The translations under genes and the position numbers were made by a program. A stretch of 64,000 nt of DNA from Bacillota bacterium (GTDB lineage: Bacteria; Bacillota_I; Bacilli_A; RFN20; CAG-288). Location of the stretch: positions 62,001 through 126,000 of the forward strand of contig JAEWSJ010000009.1 in NCBI GenBank assembly GCA_023398335.1, in the 5' to 3' direction. Shown piece after piece: positions 1-8,042 of this stretch. How positions within the stretch are numbered: position 1 is the first letter of the stretch; each line of letters opens with the position of its first letter. The notes under the pieces were generated by a model. It made no database searches. It was not told where the DNA came from and worked only from the letters and a program-made list of their open reading frames with translations.

Positions 1-9
1 ATTAATCAT
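1..9 (-). CDS. Start of the gene downstream of pfkA (partial, runs off the window)
   Basis: On the minus strand an ATG at 9-7 is preceded at 8 nt by AAAGGA and opens a frame (Met-Ile-Asn) that leaves the window. pfkA ends 60 bp upstream with no terminator hairpin between, so the two are probably cotranscribed. Pyruvate kinase commonly follows pfkA in Firmicutes, which makes pyk the natural guess, but three codons cannot show this. Confidence 0.35.
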
Positions 10-68
10 TTTAAAAATCCTTTACTATAAAAATATTTTAACATAAACGTAATAATAAGATATATTCT

Positions 69-1028
69 TTATTCCAATATTCTTCCGATTTTAACGAATT
101 CTTCAGAACTCTTTCTTGGAAATTTTAAGGCGTCTTGGATATTAAAATAAGATAATTTATTATTCACAATACCAACGCATGAAGAAGAAATACCTCGCTT
201 AAGCAATTCAACGGCATATTCTCCTAAACGTGAAGCAAGGATTCTGTCTGCAGCGGTAGGTGTTCCACCTCTTTGCATATGGCCAAGAACTTCAGCTTTA
301 GTTTCAAAGCCACACTTATTTTCAATTTCGCGTGCAAATTCATGAACATCACATACTTTTTCAGAAATGATAATCATCGCGTGTTTCTTTCCATGATCTC
401 TTTGTTCTTTTAATATATTAATAACTTCATCTTTTGTCATAGGTAAATCATTTGTAATTGTTAATTCAGCACCGCATGCTAAACCAGCATAAGCGGCCAA
501 ATCACCACATCTATTTCCCATTACTTCAATAATTGAGCAACGTTGATGAGAAGAGGAGGTATCTCTAAGTCTATCGACACATTCAACAATTGTATTAAGT
601 GCAGTATCAAAGCCGATAGTAACATCGGTTGAGGCAATATCGTTATCGATTGTGCCTGGAACACCAATGCAATTAATACCGAGTTTGGAGAGAGCTTGTG
701 CTCCCATATATGTACCATCGCCACCGATGCACACTAAAGCATCAATTCCAATTTCTTTGAGAATATCAGCGGCCTTTTTTTGAACTTCAGGATCTTTAAA
801 TTCTGGTAAACGTGCAGTACCCAAAATGGTACCACCTCTATTGATAATATCCGAAACTGAATGTCTATTCATTTTGACTATGTTCTTTTCCAATATACCT
901 TTATATCCATCGTAAATAGCATATGCTTCTAGTCCATATACTAAGCATGTTCTAACAATTGCTCTAACACATGCATTCATTCCTGGTGCATCTCCACCAC
1001 TAGTTAATATTCCAACTTTTTTAACCAT
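69..1028 (-). CDS. pfkA: ATP-dependent 6-phosphofructokinase
   Basis: Phosphorylates fructose-6-phosphate to fructose-1,6-bisphosphate, the committed step of glycolysis, in the cytosol. The 319-residue protein has the family length and motifs: the GGDAPGMN nucleotide loop near residues 11-18, GGDGTYMG, the catalytic GTIDNDI segment, and the effector/substrate stretch around SSSHQRC. The usual MGR(N/H)xGD is written MGNRCGD here, so the arginine is shifted by one residue. The start at 1028 is chosen because AGGAG lies 8 nt upstream; an in-frame ATG at 1046 would put that ribosome site inside the gene. A promoter and a cre-like site precede it. Confidence 0.95.
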   Translation of the reverse strand: MVKKVGILTSGGDAPGMNACVRAIVRTCLVYGLEAYAIYDGYKGILEKNIVKMNRHSVSDIINRGGTILGTARLPEFKDPEVQKKAADILKEIGIDALVCIGGDGTYMGAQALSKLGINCIGVPGTIDNDIASTDVTIGFDTALNTIVECVDRLRDTSSSHQRCSIIEVMGNRCGDLAAYAGLACGAELTITNDLPMTKDEVINILKEQRDHGKKHAMIIISEKVCDVHEFAREIENKCGFETKAEVLGHMQRGGTPTAADRILASRLGEYAVELLKRGISSSCVGIVNNKLSYFNIQDALKFPRKSSEEFVKIGRILE

Positions 1029-1050
1029 AATAAAATCTCCTATCAATATA

Positions 1051-1078
1051 ATTTTAACAACAAGAAAAGTATTTACAA
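1051..1078 (-). promoter_or_regulatory. Probable sigma-A promoter of pfkA
   Basis: Read on the minus strand, TTGTAA (1078-1073) and TAAAAT (1056-1051) are separated by 16 bp. Transcription would start near 1044, just ahead of the AGGAG of pfkA. Confidence 0.5.
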
Positions 1079-1091
1079 GAAAAACAATCTT

Positions 1092-1105
1092 GGTAAGCGA
1101 TTACA
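1092..1105 (-). promoter_or_regulatory. Candidate cre (CcpA) site upstream of the pfkA promoter
   Basis: The imperfect palindrome GGTAAGCGATTACA matches the catabolite-responsive element consensus TGWAARCGYTWNCW at 12 of 14 positions on either strand. Its centre lies about 55 bp upstream of the inferred transcription start and outside the -35 box. In Bacillus that position is typical of activation by CcpA, as at ackA, rather than repression. Confidence 0.45.
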
Positions 1106-1197
1106 TTAATTTTACTTTTAATGATTTATTAAATAATTATACAAAACATCATGATTTATTAGATTTTAAATATATATTTGTTTTCTATTGTTAATGA

Positions 1198-1875
1198 TTA
1201 ATCTTTTTTTGATTTATGATTAAAGAAATAATTTTCCATTTCTTTTAATATTGAATTTTTGTTTGACTTAAGTTTATTCTTTCTATCAAGCTTAAACTGT
1301 TCAAAAGAAATGATAATCTTGCTGTTCTTTGCAATTTTTGAAACTTTAGTCGCAAGAGAAGTAGAATCGATGAAGTCGTATAACATCAAGCCATAAAAAA
1401 CACCTAAAAAGAATTCGAGATAGACTTCATATTTAATAAAAAATGTTACCATAATTTCGTTATAGTGGTGAATGAAGAGATAATAGATAGCTCCACAGAT
1501 TGCCCAAATTAAAGAAAACAAAGGACAAATTATCCCTTTGTAATTTCCTTTTCTATTGGAATAATCCCATAGCTTAATATTCATTCCTTTAATAAAAATC
1601 AATCCAGCAATTAACTCTATCAAAGTAACTCCTATACCAATTATACATATTACTAAAATGGATTTGATATAGTAGTTATCAATTCCGTAATTCAATGAGG
1701 AAAACAAATATAAAACACATACTCCAAAACCGTATAACGGGATATATGGACCGTGTAAAAATCCTGGGTTAATCCATTTTTTGGCTGATACGAATCTTCT
1801 AAAAAGTACTTCAATTAGATAGCCAATTGATGAGCCAAAGAAGAATAGAAAGGCATATGTTAAGAATGTGTCCAT
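1198..1875 (-). CDS. CmpB-like putative ABC-transporter type IV membrane protein (PF06541-like)
   Basis: A 225-residue multi-pass membrane protein with about six hydrophobic segments. The N-terminal pattern GYLIEVLFRR followed by W-INPGFLHGPYIPLYG-G matches the putative ABC transporter type IV / CmpB family, whose substrate is unknown. The C-terminal 50 residues are basic and probably cytosolic. Start at 1875 is supported by AGGAG 8 nt upstream. It stands alone between pfkA and the divergent dnaB, with no ATPase partner nearby. The family match rests on the motif only. Confidence 0.75.
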   Translation of the reverse strand: MDTFLTYAFLFFFGSSIGYLIEVLFRRFVSAKKWINPGFLHGPYIPLYGFGVCVLYLFSSLNYGIDNYYIKSILVICIIGIGVTLIELIAGLIFIKGMNIKLWDYSNRKGNYKGIICPLFSLIWAICGAIYYLFIHHYNEIMVTFFIKYEVYLEFFLGVFYGLMLYDFIDSTSLATKVSKIAKNSKIIISFEQFKLDRKNKLKSNKNSILKEMENYFFNHKSKKD

Positions 1876-1932
1876 AGTTTTAACTCCTATATATCTATTT
1901 AAAACCTAAATATGTTATTTTTCAATATTTCA

Positions 1933-1961
1933 TTGCTATGAATATTTTGTTAATCTATAAT
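1933..1961 (+). promoter_or_regulatory. Promoter of dnaB-dnaI
   Basis: TTGCTA (1933-1938) and TATAAT (1956-1961) are separated by 17 bp, near-ideal sigma-A spacing, with a start point just before the GGGAG ribosome site of dnaB. Confidence 0.65.
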
Positions 1962-1984
1962 TTATAGGTAGGGAGATTTAAAGA

Positions 1985-3244
1985 ATGCTAATGTTTGAAG
2001 AAGACAGTATTTATGAAGTAAGAGCGGATTTTGATTTATCTTGCTATGATAGAGAATTTTTAGCCAGATGTTACTTACCTTTTTTAGGTGGGAATGCTTT
2101 TGCTTTATATGAATATATGCTTTCATGTGATAAAGGGCAATACTACTTTGTTGATGATCTATGTAAGAGAATCGGAATACTTTCTTCTTCATTGATTTCT
2201 GAGCGACAAAAATTAGAAGCTTGTGGTTTGTTATCAACTTATCGTAATGAGACAAAAGATAAAATATCTTATATTTTTATCTTGTTTGCTCCTTTATACC
2301 CAAATAAATTCTTCAATAATATTCTTTTATCTAGTTTACTTATTTCAAAAATAGGAAAAAGAGAATTTGATAAATTAATTAATAAGTATACATCTAATTC
2401 AAAAATGGATAGTGCATTTAAAAATGTAACTATGAGATTTAATGATGTTTATGATGTTGAACCGGATATGAACTACTATGAGACAATGAATGGAGAATCA
2501 CGTGTTTTATTTGACAAACATGAAAATGAAATAAAGAGTGATTTTTCTGAAAAGAAACTTGTAGATGAATTATCTAATATTGATGTTGATGTTAATTCTA
2601 TTTCCACATATTTACCTGATATTAAACAGGTTTCTGTACTTTATAATGTTAAAGAAAAAACTTGTGCTAATCTTATTAAGTCAAGTTTAAACACAAATAA
2701 TGTTTTTAATTTTGAGGCGTTTAAAGAAAACGCGTCTTTAGCTACAAAATATGGAGTTAAAGATATTGACAATTCATTCGTTGATATTGATGAAACTTTC
2801 AATATTGGAAATTCTATGCTTGCTAAAAAAATTAAATTGTTGGAAAGTATATCTCCGAAAGAATTATTATCTCATTCTTTAAACGACGTAGTATTACCAA
2901 AATCATATCTAGATTTAATATATAATCTTCAGAATGACTATAAGATTAATAATGGTGTATTAAATGTTGCCATTGATTACACTTTACAAAAATGCAATTT
3001 TCAATTACCTGAGATGTATATACGTAAAGTCATAATTTCGTTAGTTAAAAACAACATTAATACTTCATCTGATGCAATGACTTATTTGGTACAGCAATCA
3101 AATAAGGTGATTAATAAGAAGAAGAGAAGCAAGTTGAATAAAGTTGAAGCAATAGTAGAGAATAAAAACGAAGTAAAGAATGATAATAATGACGATGATT
3201 TTGATTTAGAATCAGTTTTAGGAGGAGTATTTAGTGGAAAATAA
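1985..3244 (+). CDS. dnaB: Helicase-loading protein DnaB (replication initiation and membrane attachment)
   Basis: Firmicute DnaB works with DnaD and DnaI to load the replicative helicase at the origin and at restart sites. This 419-residue protein has the N-terminal winged-helix-like region (roughly residues 1-130). A C-terminal DnaB_2/DnaD-like helical domain (about 285-380) contains a conserved pattern in which LP-YL is followed by L-YKINNGVLN-AIDY and IRKVI. A Lys/Asn-rich tail follows. Its position directly before dnaI, overlapping it by 11 bp, repeats the B. subtilis order. Start at 1985 has GGGAG 9 nt upstream; a second ATG at 1991 is possible. Confidence 0.85.
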   Translation: MLMFEEDSIYEVRADFDLSCYDREFLARCYLPFLGGNAFALYEYMLSCDKGQYYFVDDLCKRIGILSSSLISERQKLEACGLLSTYRNETKDKISYIFILFAPLYPNKFFNNILLSSLLISKIGKREFDKLINKYTSNSKMDSAFKNVTMRFNDVYDVEPDMNYYETMNGESRVLFDKHENEIKSDFSEKKLVDELSNIDVDVNSISTYLPDIKQVSVLYNVKEKTCANLIKSSLNTNNVFNFEAFKENASLATKYGVKDIDNSFVDIDETFNIGNSMLAKKIKLLESISPKELLSHSLNDVVLPKSYLDLIYNLQNDYKINNGVLNVAIDYTLQKCNFQLPEMYIRKVIISLVKNNINTSSDAMTYLVQQSNKVINKKKRSKLNKVEAIVENKNEVKNDNNDDDFDLESVLGGVFSGK

Positions 3245-4166
3245 TATATTGAAAAATGTTCTTACTAAAGAAGAAGTAGAGAATAAAGATGTTGAAATTG
3301 AATCTAGAATTAAGAACAACGAACGTCTACAAGAAATTCTTCTGAAATTTGATGTTAGTGATGATATAGTTAAAAAATCTTACGCACCTATATTGCGTTA
3401 TTTAGACGATCAAAAGCAGTGTAATAATTGTCTTGGCTATGATAAATGTACAAAATGTAATAAAAAGGGATATCGAATCGCATTAAAATACGATCCTTTT
3501 ATTGGCTATATTGATGATGCATATATAAAATGCGATTATTATAAACAAATTTGCAAATTATATGACCGATTTATCATTTCTGATATTGACGTTGTAAAAT
3601 GCAAAGATACTTTTTCTAAAACTTACGAGTATTTATTTAAGACTAAATCTTCAGTTAGGAATAGTTTTATTTCTGTAGCAAAAAGCGTGATGAAAAAATC
3701 TGTAACAAAATACTCTCCGAAAGAAATGAACTGCGGAGCGTATATTTATTCTGATAATGATAATGGTAATTTCCTTCTTTCATTAATTGCTTTTACACAC
3801 GCTAAAGCTCAAAGAGATATTGTTTATTTAGAAGCAAGTAGAACCTTGACTGATGCATCTTCTTTTAATAAGGAAATTAAAGAAGAAGCGGATTCCAAAA
3901 TAGAAAGAGCGAAAAACGCACCTGTTCTTGTTATTTCAAATCTTGGATTTGAATATAAATCATCTTCCGCTCGAGATATTATTTTGACACCTTTATTATC
4001 TTCAAGAGCAAAAAAAGGATTGGTTACTTATATTTCATCTCGTGTATGCTTAAATGATTTAATTTATTCCTATGCTAAAGATGCTGTTAGTAAAAAATTC
4101 TTAGAATCATCCTTCAATAAAATTGTTGAAGAATATCACATTGAAGATATCGAATTATTTAATTAA
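3234..4166 (+). CDS. dnaI: Helicase loader DnaI with a degenerate ATPase site
   Basis: DnaI is the AAA+ ATPase that delivers replicative helicase to the origin. The 310-residue protein has the N-terminal zinc-type domain (Cys63, Cys66, Cys72, Cys75, Cys100, with the typical KGYR after it) and a C-terminal AAA+-like fold. The phosphate loop expected as GxxGxGKT reads SDNDNGNF (residues 173-180), so both the Walker A lysine and the threonine are gone. The Walker B region reads VLVISNLG without the acidic pair. Neighbouring secondary-structure patterns are preserved, so it looks like a maintained protein that has lost ATP hydrolysis rather than a decaying gene. Identity rests on gene order and the N-terminal domain. 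Confidence 0.8.
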   Translation: MENNILKNVLTKEEVENKDVEIESRIKNNERLQEILLKFDVSDDIVKKSYAPILRYLDDQKQCNNCLGYDKCTKCNKKGYRIALKYDPFIGYIDDAYIKCDYYKQICKLYDRFIISDIDVVKCKDTFSKTYEYLFKTKSSVRNSFISVAKSVMKKSVTKYSPKEMNCGAYIYSDNDNGNFLLSLIAFTHAKAQRDIVYLEASRTLTDASSFNKEIKEEADSKIERAKNAPVLVISNLGFEYKSSSARDIILTPLLSSRAKKGLVTYISSRVCLNDLIYSYAKDAVSKKFLESSFNKIVEEYHIEDIELFN

Positions 4167-4225
4167 TTATTATTTCATATAAAAATTTTCCTTATATTTA
4201 CTAAATGATGTGAGGAGATTTTTTT

Positions 4226-5389
4226 ATGTTAAAACAAAAAGAACAAAGCAATTGTGGCGAGGTAGCAGTAAGAAATATAATTCATTATTTTTATAAGACA
4301 AGAGATTCCTATTTTTATAGTCTCAAAAATGATTGCAGCAATTTTTATTTGATGAAGGATTCTTTATATGAATATGGAATTATATCAAATGGATATTCAT
4401 TTACATCTTTAAAATCTCTTTGTAAAGTAAAAACTCCGTTTATTTGTTTAATAAACAGAGATGGAGAGAAACACTTTATTATTGTGAGAAAGAAAGTTTC
4501 GAATTATTTCTTAGTAAACGATTTGAACTATGGTTGGCGATTAATTAGTCTTCATAAATTTAAAGAAATATCCGAGAACAAAATACTAGTATTTGAAAAT
4601 TATGAGAAAAAAAAGATTAAGAAAATAAGTCTCATTAGTAATAAATATTTACTCGCGTTAAACTTTGTTATTTTAATGGAATCGCTTTGTTTATTTTATT
4701 CTTTTGCTATTATGAACGATTCAAAATATAGTTTAATTAATTCATTAAGTTTAATAGCTGTTTTTTTATTAGCGTTTATGCATAAATCACTGTTAATTAG
4801 CGTTTCAAAACAATTTGATAAAAGTGTATCCCTAAAGTATTTTCAAGCAGTAAATAGTACAAAAGATTATGTATTACTAAATAATTTCAAAACAAAATTT
4901 ATCACTGAAATAAACGGGAAAATAAGTTCAGTATACACTTTAATATTAGCTTTGTTGGTAGCCTTTTTTTCCAGTATAGAAATGCTAGCTTTTTTACTTG
5001 TATCGTTTATTATATTTATCATATATGAATATTTATTTAGTAAATATTTGAATAAGATGGAATATAAAATTTATGAAAAAGAACAGATGTTTTTAAACAG
5101 CAATCAAATAGATGAAAATTCCTTTAATTCTTCATCGCAAATTGCTTCGAAATATGGGTTGTTAATTGAATTAAAGAAAATACTCGTATTAATTTCTATC
5201 TTTGTATGTAGCATTTTCTATTCATATCAATCATTGAATATTTCTTATTGTATATTTTTAACTTTGTTCATTAATTATGTTGTTTCAACTTGCTATTCAA
5301 ATTTTGCTTATTTCAGTGTTAATAGCAGCTATTTTAACGAAATTCTTAAGTTGGATGGTATAATTTATGATATTATTCAAAAAGGGTGA
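4226..5389 (+). CDS. C39-peptidase-like domain fused to a membrane domain, no ATPase domain
   Basis: A 387-residue protein of unclear function. Residues 1-115 resemble a C39 peptidase, the domain that clips double-glycine leaders of exported peptides. Gln4 lies exactly six residues before Cys10 in SNCGEVAV; His83 sits in KHFIIV and Asp99 in VNDLNYG, so the whole catalytic set seems present. Residues 140-387 hold about six hydrophobic segments spaced like a type-1 exporter membrane domain. The nucleotide-binding domain that follows in PCAT-type transporters is absent: the frame ends at a TGA and ybeY starts 64 bp later. AGGAG lies 8 nt before the start. No peptide substrate gene was recognised nearby. 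Confidence 0.6.
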   Translation: MLKQKEQSNCGEVAVRNIIHYFYKTRDSYFYSLKNDCSNFYLMKDSLYEYGIISNGYSFTSLKSLCKVKTPFICLINRDGEKHFIIVRKKVSNYFLVNDLNYGWRLISLHKFKEISENKILVFENYEKKKIKKISLISNKYLLALNFVILMESLCLFYSFAIMNDSKYSLINSLSLIAVFLLAFMHKSLLISVSKQFDKSVSLKYFQAVNSTKDYVLLNNFKTKFITEINGKISSVYTLILALLVAFFSSIEMLAFLLVSFIIFIIYEYLFSKYLNKMEYKIYEKEQMFLNSNQIDENSFNSSSQIASKYGLLIELKKILVLISIFVCSIFYSYQSLNISYCIFLTLFINYVVSTCYSNFAYFSVNSSYFNEILKLDGIIYDIIQKG

Positions 5390-5427
5390 AAAAAACGCAA
5401 CAAAAATGATAGTTTACTAATGTATTA

Positions 5428-5436
5428 TGCTATAAT
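5428..5436 (+). promoter_or_regulatory. Extended -10 promoter of ybeY operon
   Basis: TGC-TATAAT forms a consensus extended -10 element 17 bp upstream of the ybeY start codon; no good -35 hexamer is visible. It would drive ybeY-cdd-era-recO. Confidence 0.5.
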
Positions 5437-5453
5437 TAAGTGAGGTTTTAGCG

Positions 5454-5927
5454 ATGAATAATTGTGAATTTTATTTTTCTAATCAAACGACAGATGAAAA
5501 TGAAGACATCGAATTATTATTTAATTCAGTTTTGCTTCATTGTTTAGATTTTATGGGACTTAAAGACAAAATGTTAGCACTTAGTACTACGTTGGTTAAT
5601 ACTGAGCAAATACATAAGATTAATAAGGAATATAGAAATATAGATCGCCCAACCGATGTAATATCGTTTGCTTATGATGATGATAAAACTGAACTTAATG
5701 ATGAAATAGATGATTTAGGGGAAATTGTCATTTGTTTAGATGTCGCTAGAATTCAAGCAAAAGAGTTTAATCATAAAGTCGAAAGAGAACTAGCTTTTTT
5801 ATTTATTCATGGTTTTCTTCATTTGCTTGGTTACGATCATATGAAAGGTAAAAAAGAAGAGGAAGAAATGTTTTCTCTTCAAAACGATATATTAAATTCG
5901 TTTAAGTACGACTATAAGGAGATTTAA
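5454..5927 (+). CDS. ybeY: Endoribonuclease YbeY (16S rRNA maturation)
   Basis: YbeY is a zinc metalloprotein needed for 16S rRNA 3'-end maturation and ribosome quality control. The 157-residue protein carries the diagnostic HGFLHLLGYDH zinc motif near residues 122-132 and the preceding RPTDVISF segment. A TGAGG sits 8 nt before the start. It begins a tight cluster with cdd, era and recO; the diacylglycerol kinase gene usually lying between ybeY and cdd in Bacillus is missing here. Confidence 0.93.
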   Translation: MNNCEFYFSNQTTDENEDIELLFNSVLLHCLDFMGLKDKMLALSTTLVNTEQIHKINKEYRNIDRPTDVISFAYDDDKTELNDEIDDLGEIVICLDVARIQAKEFNHKVERELAFLFIHGFLHLLGYDHMKGKKEEEEMFSLQNDILNSFKYDYKEI

Positions 5928-5929
5928 TA

Positions 5930-6352
5930 ATGATTGATATTAATGATAAGAAGGTAATTGATGAATTGTTTGAGGATGTAAAACACGCCCAAACATTATC
6001 GTATTCGCCATATTCTAAATTTAGAGTAGGAGCTGTTATATATACAAAAGATGGAAAGAAAATTTTTGGTGCTAATATAGAAAATTCGTCTTATGGACTC
6101 TCAATGTGTGCTGAAAGAACTGCAATGTTTAAAGCTCATCTGGAAGGATATAGCAAAGAAGATATTGAAGTTTTGGCTTTGGTTGGTGATTCTTCTACAT
6201 ATGCTTATCCATGTGGAGCGTGTCGTCAAGTCATGTCCGAGCTATTAAGTCTAAATTGTCCAGTTATTGTTTTTAGTAAAACTGGAGCACATATTAATTC
6301 TTCAGTCGAAGAATTATTGCCATATACATTTTCAAAGGAGAGTTTAAATTAA
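5930..6352 (+). CDS. cdd: Cytidine deaminase
   Basis: Deaminates cytidine and deoxycytidine in pyrimidine salvage. The 140-residue protein is the usual length for the homotetrameric class and has the zinc-binding and catalytic signatures CAERTA and PCGACRQ. It starts 2 bp after ybeY, with an AAGGAG inside the ybeY 3' end, and its TAA overlaps the era start as TAATG. Confidence 0.95.
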   Translation: MIDINDKKVIDELFEDVKHAQTLSYSPYSKFRVGAVIYTKDGKKIFGANIENSSYGLSMCAERTAMFKAHLEGYSKEDIEVLALVGDSSTYAYPCGACRQVMSELLSLNCPVIVFSKTGAHINSSVEELLPYTFSKESLN

Positions 6353-7230
6353 TGAAAGTAGGATTTTGTTGCCTTTATGGGCTTGCTAACGCTGGCAAAT
6401 CAACGTTGCTCAATTCGATACTAGGAATGAAGATTGAAGCAACTTCATCAAAACCGCAGACTACGCGTGAAAATTTTCAAGGAATATACAATGATGACGA
6501 TTCTCAAATCGTATTTATCGATACTCCTGGACTTCATAAGCCACATAAGAAATTGGGAAGTTTACTGATTAAAGATGCTGAAAGTGCTATTCAAAGCGTT
6601 GATGTAATCATTTATGTTGTAGATTCTTCTGAAGGTGTTAATTATAAGATACCAGAAAATCTTGCCCAATCGACAATACCTGTAATTGTAGCTTTCAATA
6701 AGATTGATTTAATCAATCTTGATGATGGTCAAAAAAGGCTTGAAGAATATAAATCTATTTTACCTAATGCTGAGTTTATTGAAATTTCCGCAATAAAAAA
6801 ATTCGGAATAGATGAGTTAATTGCCATGGTCAAAAACCATATGAATGAAGGAACACCATATTTCCCAAAAGATATGATCACTGATCATCCAACCGAATTT
6901 ATTTATGCTGAAATGATTCGTGAAAAATGTATGAGACTCCTAGATGAAGAAGTTCCACACGCAATTCATGTTGAAATTACTAACGTTGAAAGTGGTGAAA
7001 ATGAACAAGGAATTGTAATTTCCGCTAATATAATTGTTGAAAAAGAGTCTGAAAAAGCTATTGTAATCGGAAAAAGCGGCAAAATGATTTCGAAAATTCG
7101 TCATTTAGCTGAACACTCAATTTCATTATTTGTTATGGATGATGTTGCTCTTGAATTATATGTTAAGGTCGTAAACGATTGGCGTAATGATGTTAGATAT
7201 TTACGCAAATATGGATACGAAGGAAATTAA
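6352..7230 (+). CDS. era: GTPase Era (30S assembly)
   Basis: Era binds the 3' end of 16S rRNA and the 30S subunit in a GTP-dependent way. The 292-residue protein has an N-terminal GTPase domain with DTPG, NKID and a SAIKKFG G5-type motif, and a C-terminal KH domain around residues 200-290 with GKSGKMISKI. The P-loop reads GLANAGKS (residues 10-17) where most Era proteins have GRPNVGKS; the lysine and serine are kept. It is translationally coupled to cdd and recO by 1-bp TAATG overlaps. Confidence 0.95.
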   Translation: MKVGFCCLYGLANAGKSTLLNSILGMKIEATSSKPQTTRENFQGIYNDDDSQIVFIDTPGLHKPHKKLGSLLIKDAESAIQSVDVIIYVVDSSEGVNYKIPENLAQSTIPVIVAFNKIDLINLDDGQKRLEEYKSILPNAEFIEISAIKKFGIDELIAMVKNHMNEGTPYFPKDMITDHPTEFIYAEMIREKCMRLLDEEVPHAIHVEITNVESGENEQGIVISANIIVEKESEKAIVIGKSGKMISKIRHLAEHSISLFVMDDVALELYVKVVNDWRNDVRYLRKYGYEGN

Positions 7231-7970
7231 TGCCTAGTAAGATTATAACTCTAGAAGGATATATTCTTTCTAGTTCAAAATATCGTGAAAATGATTCAAT
7301 AATTGTCTTACTTACTTCTTATGGAAAAAAGAATGTATTAGTAAGAGGTGGAGAGAAGCCAGACTCAAAGAATCATCAAGCAATCATTGTTTTTAATAAA
7401 GTTAAGCTTGATGTAAATTCAACTAATGAAGATTATTTATCAGCTACTTCAGTTGAAACGGAAGAAAACAATTCTGTTTTATATGAAAACTTGATCTACT
7501 CATCAATGTTGCAATTCGCTTCTGAAATTTTGTTACGAAACTTTCAGGATGATGATAGTATGCCTTATTCATATTTTGAGCAGATGATTCATTTATCTTT
7601 GGATAATTTCGATTCGCTAACTTTGATGTTTATTTTTTTATGTCAAGCAACTAGCAGAATGGGCTTTGAACCAAATATTAATGAATGTGTTAATTGTGGT
7701 TCAAAGAAAAATTTAGTTTCGTTTGACTTAAATGAAGGTGGATTTATTTGTTCATCTTGTGCTGAAGAGATAGGATTAGAGAAATCCAATGTAAATTATA
7801 TGAAAGTATTTAGATATGGCTTTATGGTTCCGGCTAATTTAATGGGCAAAAGTGTTTTGCCAAAAGATGATACAAGAAAAGCTTTAACAGAATTAGCTAT
7901 GTTCATCGAAGATCAATTCGGTGGTAGCAAGATAAAAACTCTAAAATTGTATTTAGAAATGATTAATTAA
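7230..7970 (+). CDS. recO: DNA repair protein RecO
   Basis: RecO works with RecR and RecF to load RecA onto gapped DNA. The 246-residue protein has an N-terminal OB-fold region (about 1-80, starting with the typical LEGYILSSSKYREND) and a helical C-terminal part with a four-cysteine zinc site, CVNCG and CSSCAEE near residues 150-175. It overlaps era by 1 bp and closes the ybeY-recO cluster. Confidence 0.9.
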   Translation: MPSKIITLEGYILSSSKYRENDSIIVLLTSYGKKNVLVRGGEKPDSKNHQAIIVFNKVKLDVNSTNEDYLSATSVETEENNSVLYENLIYSSMLQFASEILLRNFQDDDSMPYSYFEQMIHLSLDNFDSLTLMFIFLCQATSRMGFEPNINECVNCGSKKNLVSFDLNEGGFICSSCAEEIGLEKSNVNYMKVFRYGFMVPANLMGKSVLPKDDTRKALTELAMFIEDQFGGSKIKTLKLYLEMIN

Positions 7971-8009
7971 TTGAATAAAATATTTTTTAGTAATAAACTA
8001 AATAAATGT

Positions 8010-8018
8010 TGTTATACT
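8010..8018 (+). promoter_or_regulatory. Extended -10 promoter of glyS
   Basis: TGT-TATACT lies 24 bp before the glyS start codon in the 72-bp gap after recO. No convincing -35 box is visible. The short leader leaves no room for a T-box. Confidence 0.4.
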
Positions 8019-8042
8019 TATTATATAAAAGAGGAAAAAATT

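Noticed and set aside
4226..5389. A frameshifted full C39-type ABC exporter
   Set aside because: Only 64 bp separate the stop codon from ybeY and no Walker or signature motif was found in any frame, so the ATPase domain is absent rather than frameshifted.
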